Source: Polyangiaceae bacterium (GTDB lineage Bacteria > Myxococcota_A > Polyangia > Polyangiales > Polyangiaceae). Taken from it: DNA of 64,000 bases. Below the pieces are notes generated by a model. It made no database searches. It was given only the letters and a program-made list of their open reading frames with translations, and was not told where the DNA came from. The position numbers and the translations under genes are program-made. Location of the stretch: contig JAHBVX010000005.1 of the NCBI GenBank assembly GCA_019637295.1, positions 248,001-312,000 of the forward strand. The letters are read 5' to 3'. Positions 15,806-25,237 of the stretch are shown here, piece after piece (the stretch's first letter is position 1; the number at the start of each line of letters is the position of its first letter).

Positions 15806-17704
15806 TCAGCGCGGACCGTACACCGGCAGCGGGGCGCCGAGCTCGTAAGCGCCGATGTCCGGCGCGCTGCCAGCGAAGCCGTCGTTCACGTTCGGCAGGA
15901 CGGCGCCGGCGTCGATCACCGCGCCGGACGACGCGGGGCGGAGGTCCACGGGCGCCTTGGCGGGGAACGGGCTCGCGGGGAACGCCACCGGGGCAGCGAA
16001 CACGCTCAGATCGACCTGGACCGCGTGCTTCTCCGTCGTCTTGCTCTTCAGCTCGCTCAGCCCGTTGAAGCTGTTGGCGCCGAGCCGACCGGTGAAGCTG
16101 CCGGTGGTGGAGCCAAAGGCGTCGTAGTCGTAGTCCCCGGACGGGTCAGCGGCGTTCAGGGAGATGACCTTACCGTCGCCGTTGGAGTACCCTCCGTAGC
16201 TGCCGCCGGGGCCGCCGATGAACAGGTTGTTCCGCGTGTACTGCTGCTTGAAGGGCGTGCCCGAATAGACGCCGAAGGCGTCGCCGCTCTTGACGATGGT
16301 GTTGTGCAAGAGCACGTCGCCCACGGTCCCGTTGTGCAGCTTGAAGGCCACATACGCCGAGTTGTAGACGACGTTGCGGATGAAGTAGTTCGGACCGCCG
16401 TAGGTCGGCTGCGCGCTCATGCCCACGAAGACGTTGGTCATTCGGTTGCCGATGCTGCGACAGTTGTGGTCGCAGTAGTCCATCTCGATGCCGTCGTCCG
16501 GACAGGTGTCGAGCTCGTTGCCGATGAAGTCGATGGAGTGCAGATCGACGCCACCGGCCCCGGGCTCGAGCGTCGACAGGCAGTCGCGGAAACCGATCAC
16601 TCGGTTGTGCTCGACCACGTTGCCGGGGCCGTTGATCAGGATCCCCTCGCCCACGTTGTTGCCGCTGACGCCCAGGGAATCCGAGGCCCAGGTCGTCGCG
16701 CCAATGACGTCGTTGTCGGCGATGTAGTTGTCCTCGCCGCGGGTGCCGATGTCGATCCCGTTGGCCGTCGTGGTGACCGTGTTCCGCATGGCCGCCGCGC
16801 CGACCGTGCCGTTCATGCGCAGGCGGCCGTTCACCGTGAGACCGACCACGTGCACGTACTTGCGACCGATCAGCGACACGGTACCGTTTACCGTCACGGT
16901 GTCGCCGCTCTTGGCTCGGAAGACGATGGGCTTGTCCGCGGTGCCGTCCTTGGTCACGGTGATCGCCGGGTAGCTCCCTTGCGCGAGCTCGATGATGTCG
17001 CCCGGCTGCGCGCCGTTCATCACGCTGGAGAGCGTGGCCACGGTGGCCGGCTTCACGGGCGCGCCGGGCATGGGCGCCGGTACGGCGCGGGTACGGAAGG
17101 TCTCGCTGCGAAGCTCACAGCCGCCGTCGGGATCCAGCAAGAAGAGCTCGACTTCGTAGCTCGTCGCGGGCTCGAGGTCGAACAAGCTGCCGGCATGTCG
17201 CGCGGTCCAGCTGACGCTGTCGTTCGAGTCCGCGGGAACTCGCCGTAGCGGCATCCCCGTGCGCCAGCCCGTCTCGCCTTCCTTGCGGAAGCGCACGGTC
17301 ACGACGCCGTTGGCGTTGGCGTCGCCGCTGATCGACCAGAGGATGGACGCGTTGCGCAGGGTTGGATTGGGGAACGAGAGCGCCCCGGGGGTCGTGCCGT
17401 TCGGCGCTGGCCCCGGACCGGTGTTGCCCGGAGGACAGGAGGGCGGCGGGCTCGTGCTTCCGCCCGTCCCCCCGGCCCCCGCGCCGGCGCCGCTGCCCGC
17501 ACCTCCGCCGACGCTCGTCCCGCCGGCGCCGGCCTGCCCCGCCACGCCGCCGCCGGCGCCGCCGCTGCCAGCGCCCCCACTGGCGCCCGCGCCCGCGCTG
17601 CCCGACGCCGCGGCCGACCCCTCGCCCCCGGGGTCTTCTCCGGAGCAGCCAGTCAGCAGCAGCGCCAACCCCACGACCGACAACGAGCACCTGACACGGG
17701 ACAT
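15806..17704 (-). CDS. Right-handed beta-helix lipoprotein (polysaccharide-lyase-like fold)
   Basis: ATG 17704 is preceded by AAGGAG and opens a lipobox signal (LALLLTGC); 632 residues. A Gly/Ala/Ser linker of about 70 residues is followed by a fibronectin-type beta domain (about 105-225, with RFRKEGETGWR and YEVELFLLDPDGG) and a long parallel beta-helix from about residue 235 to the end. The helix shows repeated NxV/NxI rungs (NNVGEGILINGPGNVVEHNRVIG, IEMDYCDHNCRSIGNRM). The opening (SVMNGAQPGDIIELAQGSYPAITVTKDG) matches the chondroitinase-B/right-handed beta-helix family. Cleavage or binding of an acidic polysaccharide is likely, but no catalytic Lys/Arg pair could be assigned. Confidence 0.8.
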   Translation of the reverse strand: MSRVRCSLSVVGLALLLTGCSGEDPGGEGSAAASGSAGAGASGGAGSGGAGGGVAGQAGAGGTSVGGGAGSGAGAGAGGTGGSTSPPPSCPPGNTGPGPAPNGTTPGALSFPNPTLRNASILWSISGDANANGVVTVRFRKEGETGWRTGMPLRRVPADSNDSVSWTARHAGSLFDLEPATSYEVELFLLDPDGGCELRSETFRTRAVPAPMPGAPVKPATVATLSSVMNGAQPGDIIELAQGSYPAITVTKDGTADKPIVFRAKSGDTVTVNGTVSLIGRKYVHVVGLTVNGRLRMNGTVGAAAMRNTVTTTANGIDIGTRGEDNYIADNDVIGATTWASDSLGVSGNNVGEGILINGPGNVVEHNRVIGFRDCLSTLEPGAGGVDLHSIDFIGNELDTCPDDGIEMDYCDHNCRSIGNRMTNVFVGMSAQPTYGGPNYFIRNVVYNSAYVAFKLHNGTVGDVLLHNTIVKSGDAFGVYSGTPFKQQYTRNNLFIGGPGGSYGGYSNGDGKVISLNAADPSGDYDYDAFGSTTGSFTGRLGANSFNGLSELKSKTTEKHAVQVDLSVFAAPVAFPASPFPAKAPVDLRPASSGAVIDAGAVLPNVNDGFAGSAPDIGAYELGAPLPVYGPR

Positions 17705-17873
17705 TGGACTCGACTCCTTCACGCGGGACACTCGGACTGACGGCTGCGAGAGCACGAGGTGTGCCAACGCCCGTTCCCGCGATGAACCGGCATGGGCGCG
17801 ATCCCCGTGCTCACACCGAGCCGCCCCGAGGTGCGATCAGCGGGATCACGGGTGACACGCGCGGACGCCCACC

Positions 17874-19244
17874 TCACTCGTTCACCTTGCTCTTGAGCTG
17901 CTGGAAGTAGCGGCGCGCGACGCCGGCTCGGGCCGCCGCCTGGGTCACGTTGCCCTGCTTGGCTCGCAGCATCTCGCACACGAAGCGCTTCTCGAACTCG
18001 AACACGATCCGCTCGCGGGCCTCCCGCAACGGCAGGCCCGCGTCGACGACCTCGCGCACGACGGCGTCGAAGCTCGGGCCCGACGGCAGACCCTCGGCCT
18101 CGGTCCGCGGGGGGTCCGTGGCGTCCAGCGGGTGGAGTTGCTCGAGCTCGCCGAGCACCAGATGGCGCGCGACCGCGTTGCGGAGCTCACGCACGTTGCC
18201 CGGCCAGCGCTCGTCCTCCCAGCGCATCAGCACCGCCGCCGGCAGCGACCGCGCTTCGCCGCCGAGCTCGGCCCAGAAGCGCTGGGCAAGCACGCGCACG
18301 TCTCCCTTGCGCTCCCGCAGCGGCGGCAGCTCGATGCGCGCGACGCTCAGCCGATGCAGCAGATCGTCGCGGAAGCGCCCGGCGTGGACCTCACGGTCGA
18401 GATCCCGTCGCGTCGCCGCGATGATGCGCACGTCCGTAGCGAGCGTTCGATCCGAGCCCACGGCGCGCACCTCGCCGCGGTCGATGGCGCGCAGCAGCTT
18501 GGCTTGCAGAGCGAGGTCGAGATCTCCGATTTCGTCGATCAACAGCGTGCCGCCCCGCGCGAGCTCGAACACGCCCTTGCGATCACGGTGGGCGCCGGTG
18601 AACGCGCCGCGCACGTGGCCGAACAGCTCCGACTCGATCAGGTTGGGCGGCACGGCCGTGCAGTCGAACACGATGAAGGGTCGACTGGAGCGCGGCCCCT
18701 CGGCGTGCAGGGACTCGGCGAGCACCTCCTTGCCCGTCCCGGTCTCCCCCTCGATGATGACGGGCACCGTCGCCTGTGCGAGTCGTTGGCACAGCGGATA
18801 CAGTCGTCTCATCTCCGTCGAGGCACCCACGGTCTTCCCGAACTGCATCTCCGGCCAGAGCGGCGCCCGCCGCTGCTCCGGGTGGCGCTCGATGAGCAGC
18901 TTGGTCGAGCCTACGCGGAGCACCTCGCCACCCTGGGCCCAGGCCTCCGCGATCGCGATTTCGTTCAAGAACGTCCCGTTACGCGAGTCCAGATCGGTGA
19001 TGCGCAGTCGCTCGCCGGCGATGTCGAGAGTGGCGTGGCGTCGCGACACGGTGCGGTCCGAGACGCGTATCGCGCAGGTCATGGACTGACCGATCAAGGT
19101 GCGACTGGGGCAGTCGTGCGCCACCAGGAAGTGCTCGTTCTGATTCGGCCCCTCGAGCACCAATAGCCCGAAGGAGACCTTGGCCGGCGCCGTAGGCGCG
19201 AACCTGACCTGCATCAGCGTCGACTGCTCGTCGTGACCCGACAT
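17874..19244 (-). CDS. FHA-domain sigma54-dependent transcription activator
   Basis: 456 residues from ATG 19244. An FHA domain (about residues 45-120; TLIGQS, SRRHATL, DLDSRNGTFLN) reads phosphothreonine and replaces the usual response-regulator receiver. The AAA+ domain has Walker A GETGTGKE (166-173), the sigma54-contacting GAFTGA loop (213-218), Walker B LLIDEIGD and arginine-finger region RFRDDLLHRL. A Fis-type helix-turn-helix closes the protein (NVTQAAARAGVARRYFQQLK). Such FHA-NtrC proteins are typical of myxobacteria and are controlled by Ser/Thr kinases. The gene sits 14 bases after a propeller lipoprotein gene and near the kinase at 21268, a likely partner, though this is inference. 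Confidence 0.93.
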   Translation of the reverse strand: MSGHDEQSTLMQVRFAPTAPAKVSFGLLVLEGPNQNEHFLVAHDCPSRTLIGQSMTCAIRVSDRTVSRRHATLDIAGERLRITDLDSRNGTFLNEIAIAEAWAQGGEVLRVGSTKLLIERHPEQRRAPLWPEMQFGKTVGASTEMRRLYPLCQRLAQATVPVIIEGETGTGKEVLAESLHAEGPRSSRPFIVFDCTAVPPNLIESELFGHVRGAFTGAHRDRKGVFELARGGTLLIDEIGDLDLALQAKLLRAIDRGEVRAVGSDRTLATDVRIIAATRRDLDREVHAGRFRDDLLHRLSVARIELPPLRERKGDVRVLAQRFWAELGGEARSLPAAVLMRWEDERWPGNVRELRNAVARHLVLGELEQLHPLDATDPPRTEAEGLPSGPSFDAVVREVVDAGLPLREARERIVFEFEKRFVCEMLRAKQGNVTQAAARAGVARRYFQQLKSKVNE

Positions 19245-19258
19245 CGGCTCTCTCTCGG

Positions 19259-20275
19259 TCACTTGACCGTGCGCGAGATGGTACCCAGTGTCCAGCTCGT
19301 CCAGAACAGGTGCGTGGCATTCACCGCGATCCCGTGGGCCCCGGGCTGCGCGGTCACCACCAGCTCCTTGCAGCCGCCCGCTACGGGGACTCGAGAGACG
19401 GACTGGGAGGTGTTGCCCGTCCAGTACAAGTAGGCGCCGTCCAGCGCCAAGAGCCGCGGGCCCGGCTCGAGCTCCGCGAGTACGGTGAGCGCCGCGCCGC
19501 TCTTGCGGGCCCGCATCACCCGACCCACCACGGCGTTGCCGTCGCGCCAGTAGACGAACCCGTCCGGAGCGTCGTCCACCACCAGGTCCCAGACCTCGCT
19601 GCCGGGCGGAGCCTCCGCCACAGGCTCGACCTCGCCACCCGCCTTCGCCTTGCGCCTCACCCCTCCCACCTTCGTGGTCCAGTACACGTGCGTCGCATCG
19701 AGGGTGATGAAGCGCGGATCGGCTTGACCCGTCGCCACGGTCTCGGGCGTGACGGGCGCGCTTGCGGACTTCGCCCCGCGCCGAATGGCGGAGGCGACGT
19801 CGTCCGGCCAGTAGACGTGCTCGGCGTCCAGCGCCAGCCCGATGGCGTACTGTCCGTCGACCCAAACGCTGGCCGCGGAGCCGCTGCGGGGGGCGCGCAG
19901 GATGGCGCCCGAGTAGTACGCGGACAGGTACAGGTGGTCGGCGTCCAGGCGCAGCCCCGTGATCCTGGAGATACCCTGGGGCAGCCCGATGGACGTGACG
20001 TCGTTGCCGTCAGCCGCCGCTCGCATCGCGCCACCGTCCTCGTTGCTCCACCAGATCTCGTCGCCCGCGGCGAGCACGGCGAAGGGTTGGGCCTGACCGG
20101 TGGCGATCACCGCGGCCGCCTTCAGCACCGGCTGCGGGCACCCGTCGCTCGCGTCGGGCTCCTCCGCAACGGGAGCCAGCTCGATGCAGGACCCTACCCC
20201 CAGCGCCGCGAGGGCACCGACCGCCCGGCGCCAACGCAGCCGGCGGCGCTCCGCATGCCGCTCAGAACTGCCCAT
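19259..20275 (-). CDS. Beta-propeller lipoprotein-like protein
   Basis: 338 residues with a basic N-terminus, hydrophobic segment and likely lipobox (LGVGSC, Cys29). The rest consists of six or so blades with the pattern (L/I)xLDxxHxYWT (for example LDADHLYLSAYYSGAIL, LDAEHVYWPDDV, LDATHVYWTTK), as in NHL/YWTD-type six-bladed propellers, a fold used for binding. The start overlaps the TPR gene end by 14 bases and the stop is 14 bases before the FHA-sigma54 gene. It may be a surface sensor in the same signalling unit. Confidence 0.72.
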   Translation of the reverse strand: MGSSERHAERRRLRWRRAVGALAALGVGSCIELAPVAEEPDASDGCPQPVLKAAAVIATGQAQPFAVLAAGDEIWWSNEDGGAMRAAADGNDVTSIGLPQGISRITGLRLDADHLYLSAYYSGAILRAPRSGSAASVWVDGQYAIGLALDAEHVYWPDDVASAIRRGAKSASAPVTPETVATGQADPRFITLDATHVYWTTKVGGVRRKAKAGGEVEPVAEAPPGSEVWDLVVDDAPDGFVYWRDGNAVVGRVMRARKSGAALTVLAELEPGPRLLALDGAYLYWTGNTSQSVSRVPVAGGCKELVVTAQPGAHGIAVNATHLFWTSWTLGTISRTVK

Positions 20276-21200
20276 GCAGCACGATGCTCCGAGGCTCGAC
20301 CGCGAGCGCGACCCCCGCCTGAGGCCTCCGCTCGGTCCCGGGGCCGGCCAGCAGCAGCGTGACTCCGGTGACGGCGAGGGCAGCAGCGCCCACGAAGCTG
20401 CCGATGGCGACGCGGTTCTTCAGCTGGGCGCGCTCGCGTACGTGCTCGTGCTCCCGGCGGTGACCGAGCTCGTCCCAGCGGTCCCGATCCGCGAGGGCGC
20501 TCAGCTGGAAGTAGGTGCCCGCGCCCAGCGCGACCACGCCACCACCCACGAACACCCAGCCCCAGGGGACCGCGCCAGAGACCGGCTCGTCCGTGGCCCC
20601 TCGCTCACCAACCTGCGGGACCGCGACGGGCGCTTCGGGCTCGAGCGCTGGTATCGTGATGGAGAGGCTCGAGTCGGCCAGCGCGCGGATGACCTGTCGC
20701 TCGGTGCCGCCATCTCGACGGTGAACCACCAGGGCATGCGCCCCCGGCGGCAGGTGGATCCGCGTGGGCAATGCGACGCGATCCCGGTGGGCGACCGAGA
20801 CGCGGGTCGTCTCGGGGCCACGGAGGCGCACCTCCGCCAGTCGGGTCCTGAGCTCGGCGTACGCGGCCGTCGCTTGGGACCGCTGCGCCGGGTCGAGATC
20901 ACCGCGCTCGAGCGCCACACTCAGCGCGTCCGCGGCACGCGCGTCCTCGCTGGCGAGCTTCCAGGACATGCCCGCGTTGTAGCTCGCCGGCCCCAAGCCC
21001 GACTGGGCGAAGGCTCTCTCGAACAGCACGGCGGCGGCGCGGTAGTCGCGGCGCTCGAAGGCGTCCACGCCCGAGTGGAACAGCGCCTCCGAGTCGTCCC
21101 CCGCGCGGGCAGGGCCCGCCCAGAGCAGGCACGCCAGCCACCCCGCGAGCAGGACCCTCCACCAGCCCAACACCCACGTCGACCTCGGCCACGAGCGCAT
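20262..21200 (-). CDS. TPR/PEGA-type envelope protein with second membrane region
   Basis: 312 residues from ATG 21200 (an in-frame GTG lies 12 bases upstream). A signal peptide (LLAGWLACLLWAGPARAG) precedes TPR-like helices (DSEALFHSGVDAFERRDYRAAAVLFERAF) and a PEGA-type beta segment (THIHLPPGAHALVVHRRDGG-like). Two hydrophobic spans follow near the C-terminus (VPWGWVFVGGGVVALGAGTYF and VAIGSFVGAAALAVTGVTLLLAG), a layout very common in Polyangiales proteins next to Ser/Thr kinases. It is the first gene of the three-gene minus-strand unit and divergent from the kinase with under 70 bases between them. Confidence 0.72.
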   Translation of the reverse strand: MRSWPRSTWVLGWWRVLLAGWLACLLWAGPARAGDDSEALFHSGVDAFERRDYRAAAVLFERAFAQSGLGPASYNAGMSWKLASEDARAADALSVALERGDLDPAQRSQATAAYAELRTRLAEVRLRGPETTRVSVAHRDRVALPTRIHLPPGAHALVVHRRDGGTERQVIRALADSSLSITIPALEPEAPVAVPQVGERGATDEPVSGAVPWGWVFVGGGVVALGAGTYFQLSALADRDRWDELGHRREHEHVRERAQLKNRVAIGSFVGAAALAVTGVTLLLAGPGTERRPQAGVALAVEPRSIVLHGQF

Positions 21201-21267
21201 GAATCGGCCCACCGTAGCACGGCGTCGTCCGCCTCGCGCGCCTCGGCCGTGCTACGGTTCGCCGCCG

Positions 21268-22656
21268 ATGTCCGCCGACGATCGCGCTGCCGGCAGCGGC
21301 TTCCCTCCCCGCATCGGCCGCTACCGCGTGCTGGCTCCGATCGGCAGAGGCGGGATGGCGACGGTGTACCTCGCGCAGGCCGAGGGCATCGGCGGATTCA
21401 GGCGCGACGTCGCGCTCAAGGTGCTGCACGAGCACCTCCAGGACGATCCGGAGTTGCTCGACCAGTTCGTGGAGGAGGCCAACCTGGCCGCGCGGATCCG
21501 CCACCCGAACGTGGTCGCGGTCAACGACGTCGCCCGGGACGCCGCGGGGGTCTATCTGGTCATGGAGTACGTGGAGGGCGATTCGCTCTCGGGGCTGCAG
21601 AAAGCCGCCCAGGCTCAGGGTCAGCGCCTTCCGCAGGAGCTGAGCCTGCGGGTGTTGAGCGACGCGCTCTCGGGGCTGCACGCGGCCCATGAGCTGACCG
21701 ACGACGACGGCTCGAGCCTCGGCCTGGTGCACCGCGACTTCTCCCCCCAGAACATCCTCGTCGGACTCGACGGGGTCGCTCGCCTCACGGACTTCGGCAT
21801 CGCGAAGCTGGGCGCGCGGCAGGGACTCACGCGCACCGGCGTGATCAAGGGCAAGGTCCGCTACATGTCACCGGAGCAGGTGCGGGGTGAGCCCCTCGAC
21901 CGCCGTTCGGACCTGTGGGCCGCCGGCGTGATCGCCTGGGAGGCAGTCGCCGGTCAGCGCCTGTTCGAGTCACACGACGACATGGCGACGCTGTTCGAGA
22001 TCGCGACGCGTCCGCCTCGCGCTCTGTCCAGCGTGACCCGCGACGTCTCCGGAGCGCTCGAGGCCGTGATCGCGCGCGCGCTGGCCCACGATCGTGGCGA
22101 GAGGTTCCAGACCGCCGCCGAGCTTCGCGCTGCGCTGCTCGCGGCGGCGCCGGCTGCCGAGCTGCAGGTCGTCGCGGCGCAGGTCCGTGAGCTCACCCGC
22201 GAGCGAACCGACACCCACCGACGACTGGCACGGGACCCGGCGCTGGAGGCGCGGGCCGCCCCGTCGGCGCCGACTGCGGGAGACTCGAGGGACGCGACGC
22301 TGACCACGTCGGCGTCACCCGCCCCGCTCCGGCGAGGGCGCCCAGGGCGCGCGCTCCCCGTAGTCGGCGCGGCGGCGGTGGTCGTGCTCGGGCTCGCGAG
22401 TCATGCCTGGTGGACCCGCACCAATCCCAGGCCCTCGGCCGCCCCCGTGGCGTCCCCGGGCGTTGCGGCCCCGACGCCCGTCGCCGGTAGCCTCGAGCCG
22501 CCGCCTGGCGCTCCGGTCGAGGCGAGCGCCTCGGCGGCGCCGGACGCCAGCGCGCCCAAGCAGCGCGCCGCGCCGAGAGCCACCGCAAGGAAGCCGCCGG
22601 CCCCCCGTCCGCCCGCGTCGGGGCCCTCCATCTTGGCGCCCTGGCCCAAGCGGTGA
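21268..22656 (+). CDS. Membrane-anchored Ser/Thr protein kinase
   Basis: 462 residues from ATG 21268. Kinase domain about 16-285: Gly loop GRGGMA, ATP lysine 51 (ALKVL), HRDFSPQNIL in the catalytic loop, DFGIAK, and an activation segment with VRYMSPEQVRG. The catalytic Phe in HRDFSPQN instead of Leu/Lys (HRDLKPEN) is a subgroup feature common in myxobacterial kinases of this type and leaves the essential Asp and Asn intact. A single span lies around residue 365-385, followed by a Pro/Ala/Ser-rich tail without a recognisable sensor fold. It is divergent from the TPR-propeller-FHA-sigma54 genes and is a good candidate for the kinase that feeds the FHA domain. Confidence 0.9.
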   Translation: MSADDRAAGSGFPPRIGRYRVLAPIGRGGMATVYLAQAEGIGGFRRDVALKVLHEHLQDDPELLDQFVEEANLAARIRHPNVVAVNDVARDAAGVYLVMEYVEGDSLSGLQKAAQAQGQRLPQELSLRVLSDALSGLHAAHELTDDDGSSLGLVHRDFSPQNILVGLDGVARLTDFGIAKLGARQGLTRTGVIKGKVRYMSPEQVRGEPLDRRSDLWAAGVIAWEAVAGQRLFESHDDMATLFEIATRPPRALSSVTRDVSGALEAVIARALAHDRGERFQTAAELRAALLAAAPAAELQVVAAQVRELTRERTDTHRRLARDPALEARAAPSAPTAGDSRDATLTTSASPAPLRRGRPGRALPVVGAAAVVVLGLASHAWWTRTNPRPSAAPVASPGVAAPTPVAGSLEPPPGAPVEASASAAPDASAPKQRAAPRATARKPPAPRPPASGPSILAPWPKR

Positions 22657-22665
22657 GCGTCCCCG

Positions 22666-23922
22666 TCAGAGCGCGACGCGAACACGCCGCACCTCGGCCC
22701 CGGTGCAGAAGTAGACGTGCTGCGCCGTCGCCGCCAACCCCACGGCGTCCACCGAGTCGTTGCTCCAGACCAGCCGGGGCGGCGTGGTGCGGTCGAGGCG
22801 ACGCGCGTACAGCCGACCCGCAGTCCCAGGAATGCGCAGTGACCAGTAGGCCAGCTCGCCCGCGATCACCACGTCACCCCCACGCAGCGCCGTGCTCTGG
22901 AACGGAGGTACGGTGATCAGCTCGGCCTTCGACCAGCTGTCGTTCTGCCACTCGAGGAGATCCGCACCATTTCTGCGGCTGACGACCAGACGTGTCACGC
23001 CGCCGCTCGCGGCCGCGTCGATGCCATACGGCGCCTCGAGCAGCGCTGGGATCTCCACCGCGACCTTGGACGTCACGTCGATCGACCACACCTTCTCGTT
23101 GGCGTCATCCGTGACGTAGGCCACGCCCGCCGCCAGGGCGAGGTGCCGCGGCGCGAAGCCGGCCGCGCCGTGCACGACCTCGGCGGCGCCAACCCCGCTG
23201 AGCGCCCGGCGGTGCAACGCGCCCGAGCCCGTGCCCGTGAAGTACAGCCAGCCGCCGGCGACGGCGAGATCCCACGGCTGCAGGTTCGTGGTCGTGTAGA
23301 ACGAGTCGGCCGAGGCGGTCGCGACGCGCCAGACCTGGTGAGTCTCGTGACTCGTGAAGAACGCGCTCGTCCCGCTCAGCGCGACGTACGCGGCCCCCCA
23401 GTAGGGCGCGCCAGTGACCACCGGGGCGCCTGCGACAGGGAGCGGCGTCGCCGGTCCGATGTTGGCGGCGAACAGTCCTGCGTTCGCGCCGTTGCCCGTG
23501 CCATACAGCGTGAAATAGAGCGCTTGGTCGTTCACGGCGATGCCGTGGCACTGGCGCGACACAGCGGACTCGGACGCGCAGTGTCCTTCGTTGCAGTTCG
23601 CAGCGCCGCAGTCGAGCCCACACACCCCGCAGTGCTTGGCGTCGGTCAGCGTGCTCACACACTGTCCGCTGCACTCGGTCAAGCCGCCGCTGCAGCCCGC
23701 CCCCCCGCCGCTGCCGCCGAGTCCGGCCCCACCCGCGCTGCCGGCGGAGCCCTCGGTCGCCGCGTCCGTCGCGCCAGCAACGCCCCCGCTCCCTCCGCTC
23801 CCTCCGCTGCTCGCGCCACCGCTCGCCGAAGCGTCGGGCTGGCCCTGCAGCGTTCCAAGGTCGTTCGACAACGAACACCCCACGAGCAGCGTCGACAGCA
23901 CGGGCCACGTCCGGGCAAACAC
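22666..23922 (-). CDS. Lipoprotein with Cys-rich STIG1-like unit and beta-propeller
   Basis: A GTG start at 23922 gives 418 residues: a signal with lipobox LLVGC, a Gly/Ser/Ala linker (residues ~25-75), one Cys-rich unit (CSGGLTECSGQCVSTLTDAKHC, then GVCGLDC and NCNEGHC), and a six-bladed propeller with repeated (V/A)YFT/WYFTG-type blades. The Cys-rich unit is the same module that is repeated ten times in the protein at 49915. The start is not certain: no clear Shine-Dalgarno precedes it, but upstream sequence does not look like a signal. Likely exported to the cell surface, function unknown. Confidence 0.72.
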   Translation of the reverse strand: MFARTWPVLSTLLVGCSLSNDLGTLQGQPDASASGGASSGGSGGSGGVAGATDAATEGSAGSAGGAGLGGSGGGAGCSGGLTECSGQCVSTLTDAKHCGVCGLDCGAANCNEGHCASESAVSRQCHGIAVNDQALYFTLYGTGNGANAGLFAANIGPATPLPVAGAPVVTGAPYWGAAYVALSGTSAFFTSHETHQVWRVATASADSFYTTTNLQPWDLAVAGGWLYFTGTGSGALHRRALSGVGAAEVVHGAAGFAPRHLALAAGVAYVTDDANEKVWSIDVTSKVAVEIPALLEAPYGIDAAASGGVTRLVVSRRNGADLLEWQNDSWSKAELITVPPFQSTALRGGDVVIAGELAYWSLRIPGTAGRLYARRLDRTTPPRLVWSNDSVDAVGLAATAQHVYFCTGAEVRRVRVAL

Positions 23923-24022
23923 GCCGTGAATGTTAGACCGAGTCGACGCCACCGGGAACCAGGCGCGCACCAGTCGCCCGGCTCCGGCCAACACCAAGGC
24001 TGGCCGGAGCCGTCCTGCTCGG

Positions 24023-24097
24023 CGTCCCCAACGGGATTCGAACCCGTGTTACAGCCTTGAAAGGGCCGTGTCCTGGGCCTGGCTAGACGATGGGGAC
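24023..24097 (-). tRNA. tRNA-Glu (anticodon UUC)
   Basis: The minus strand folds into a full cloverleaf: acceptor GTCCCCA/TGGGGAC, D-arm beginning GTCTAG, anticodon stem CGGCC/GGCTG with loop CTTTCAA (anticodon TTC), and T-arm with GGTTCGAATCC. It closely resembles E. coli tRNA-Glu(UUC). The discriminator base is G (24023) and the next two bases are CC, but the 3' A of CCA is not encoded. Confidence 0.95.
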
Positions 24098-24110
24098 GGA
24101 AAGGGCGCGT

Positions 24111-24139
24111 ACCCTAGCCAACAACGCCCCCACGAGCAA
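24111..24139 (-). promoter_or_regulatory. Candidate promoter of tRNA-Glu
   Basis: TTGCTC (24134-24139) and TAGGGT (24111-24116), read on the minus strand, are 17 bases apart. The predicted start lies about seven bases before the tRNA 5' end, which fits a short tRNA leader. Found by eye only. Confidence 0.5.
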
Positions 24140-24183
24140 CAGCGGTCGCCGCAGGCCGGCGCGCGGCGATGTGCGGCCCGCGG

Positions 24184-25161
24184 TCAGTCCGCGGGAGCGC
24201 CGCGCAGAAACGGCTCCACCGCCGCCGCGATGGCGCCGGCGACGCGCTCGGGGTCGGACGGGTTGAACCAGGCGAAGGGCTCGAGCAGCCGGGACAACCG
24301 TAGCGGACGCTCGAGGGCGTTCCCGCGGGAGCACTCCACCAGCAGCGACAGCGCGCCTCGGTCGTCGTGGAACCAATCGAGCTCCATGCCGGGCGCGGTG
24401 AAGCCCGGCACCCAGCGGGCGGACTGCACCGCGCGATAAGGTCGGCGAGCATCGACGCTCGCGGCCACGCGCGCGGCCCAGCGCCGCAGCTCGGGCGCGT
24501 CGAGGGGCGCCTTCCACTTGGCGCCGTAGGGGTAGAGTACCACGCCGCCAAAGCTGTGCAGCGAGACGGCGCGATCGACCTGCTCCCGTCGAAATCGAGT
24601 GACGAGCGCGCGCACCTCCGGCTCGCTCGCCGGCGCTCGACCCGGCGCGAACAACCGAGTCGGCAGCCACGTCTGCACCCCGCTGCCCCCCCAAAACGCC
24701 GGAAAGTTTCGGTTCAGATCGACGCGTCGCGCGTTGTGACGCACGAAGCGGCGCCGCCCGGCGAGCACGTGCTCTTGCACCGCCAGGATGCCGTCGGGGT
24801 TGCACAGCGGCGCGATGATCACGCGCCGGTCGCGCACATCGAGCAGCCGCTCCGCGAGGGTCAGACAGGTCTCGACGCCGATCCACTCGATGGGATGGAG
24901 CCCCGCGATCAGCGCGGAGCAGCGCCTCGCGCCCGGATCTCCGAGCACCAGCCCCAGCACGGGCTCGCCCCGGACGCTTTGGCCGAGCAGCTCCAGCGTC
25001 GCTCCGCGAGCGGCGAGCGCGTCGATGCGCGAGAGCCACCCGGCGTAACCGGCGTAGCCGCCGAGTCCGCGGCGCGCGAGCACCTCGCGGACCGCCGCCG
25101 TCTCGTGCCGCGCGCGGGCGGCAGCCACGGCAGCTTCCGGCGACGGGTCGGGCTTGGCCAT
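24184..25161 (-). CDS. M14-family zinc carboxypeptidase
   Basis: 325 residues from ATG 25161, which has GAGG seven bases upstream. The metal and catalytic residues of the M14 family are all present: His89 and Glu92 (AGLHPIEW), third ligand His202 (SLHSFGG), substrate-binding Asn150-Arg151 (NRNFP) and general base Glu276 (LVECSRG). No signal peptide is seen, so the enzyme may act in the cytoplasm, which is less usual for carboxypeptidase A relatives but typical of the succinylglutamate-desuccinylase-like and gamma-D-glutamyl types. It could remove an acidic or peptide C-terminus; the exact substrate is unclear. It lies between tRNA-Glu and the spermidine synthase-like gene. Confidence 0.85.
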   Translation of the reverse strand: MAKPDPSPEAAVAAARARHETAAVREVLARRGLGGYAGYAGWLSRIDALAARGATLELLGQSVRGEPVLGLVLGDPGARRCSALIAGLHPIEWIGVETCLTLAERLLDVRDRRVIIAPLCNPDGILAVQEHVLAGRRRFVRHNARRVDLNRNFPAFWGGSGVQTWLPTRLFAPGRAPASEPEVRALVTRFRREQVDRAVSLHSFGGVVLYPYGAKWKAPLDAPELRRWAARVAASVDARRPYRAVQSARWVPGFTAPGMELDWFHDDRGALSLLVECSRGNALERPLRLSRLLEPFAWFNPSDPERVAGAIAAAVEPFLRGAPAD

Positions 25162-25237
25162 GACCCATCCTCGCACGAGGACCGGCGCAGCCTGCCCACA
25201 AAGTCGAACCTATTGGCTCGAAGGGAGGACCACCACT

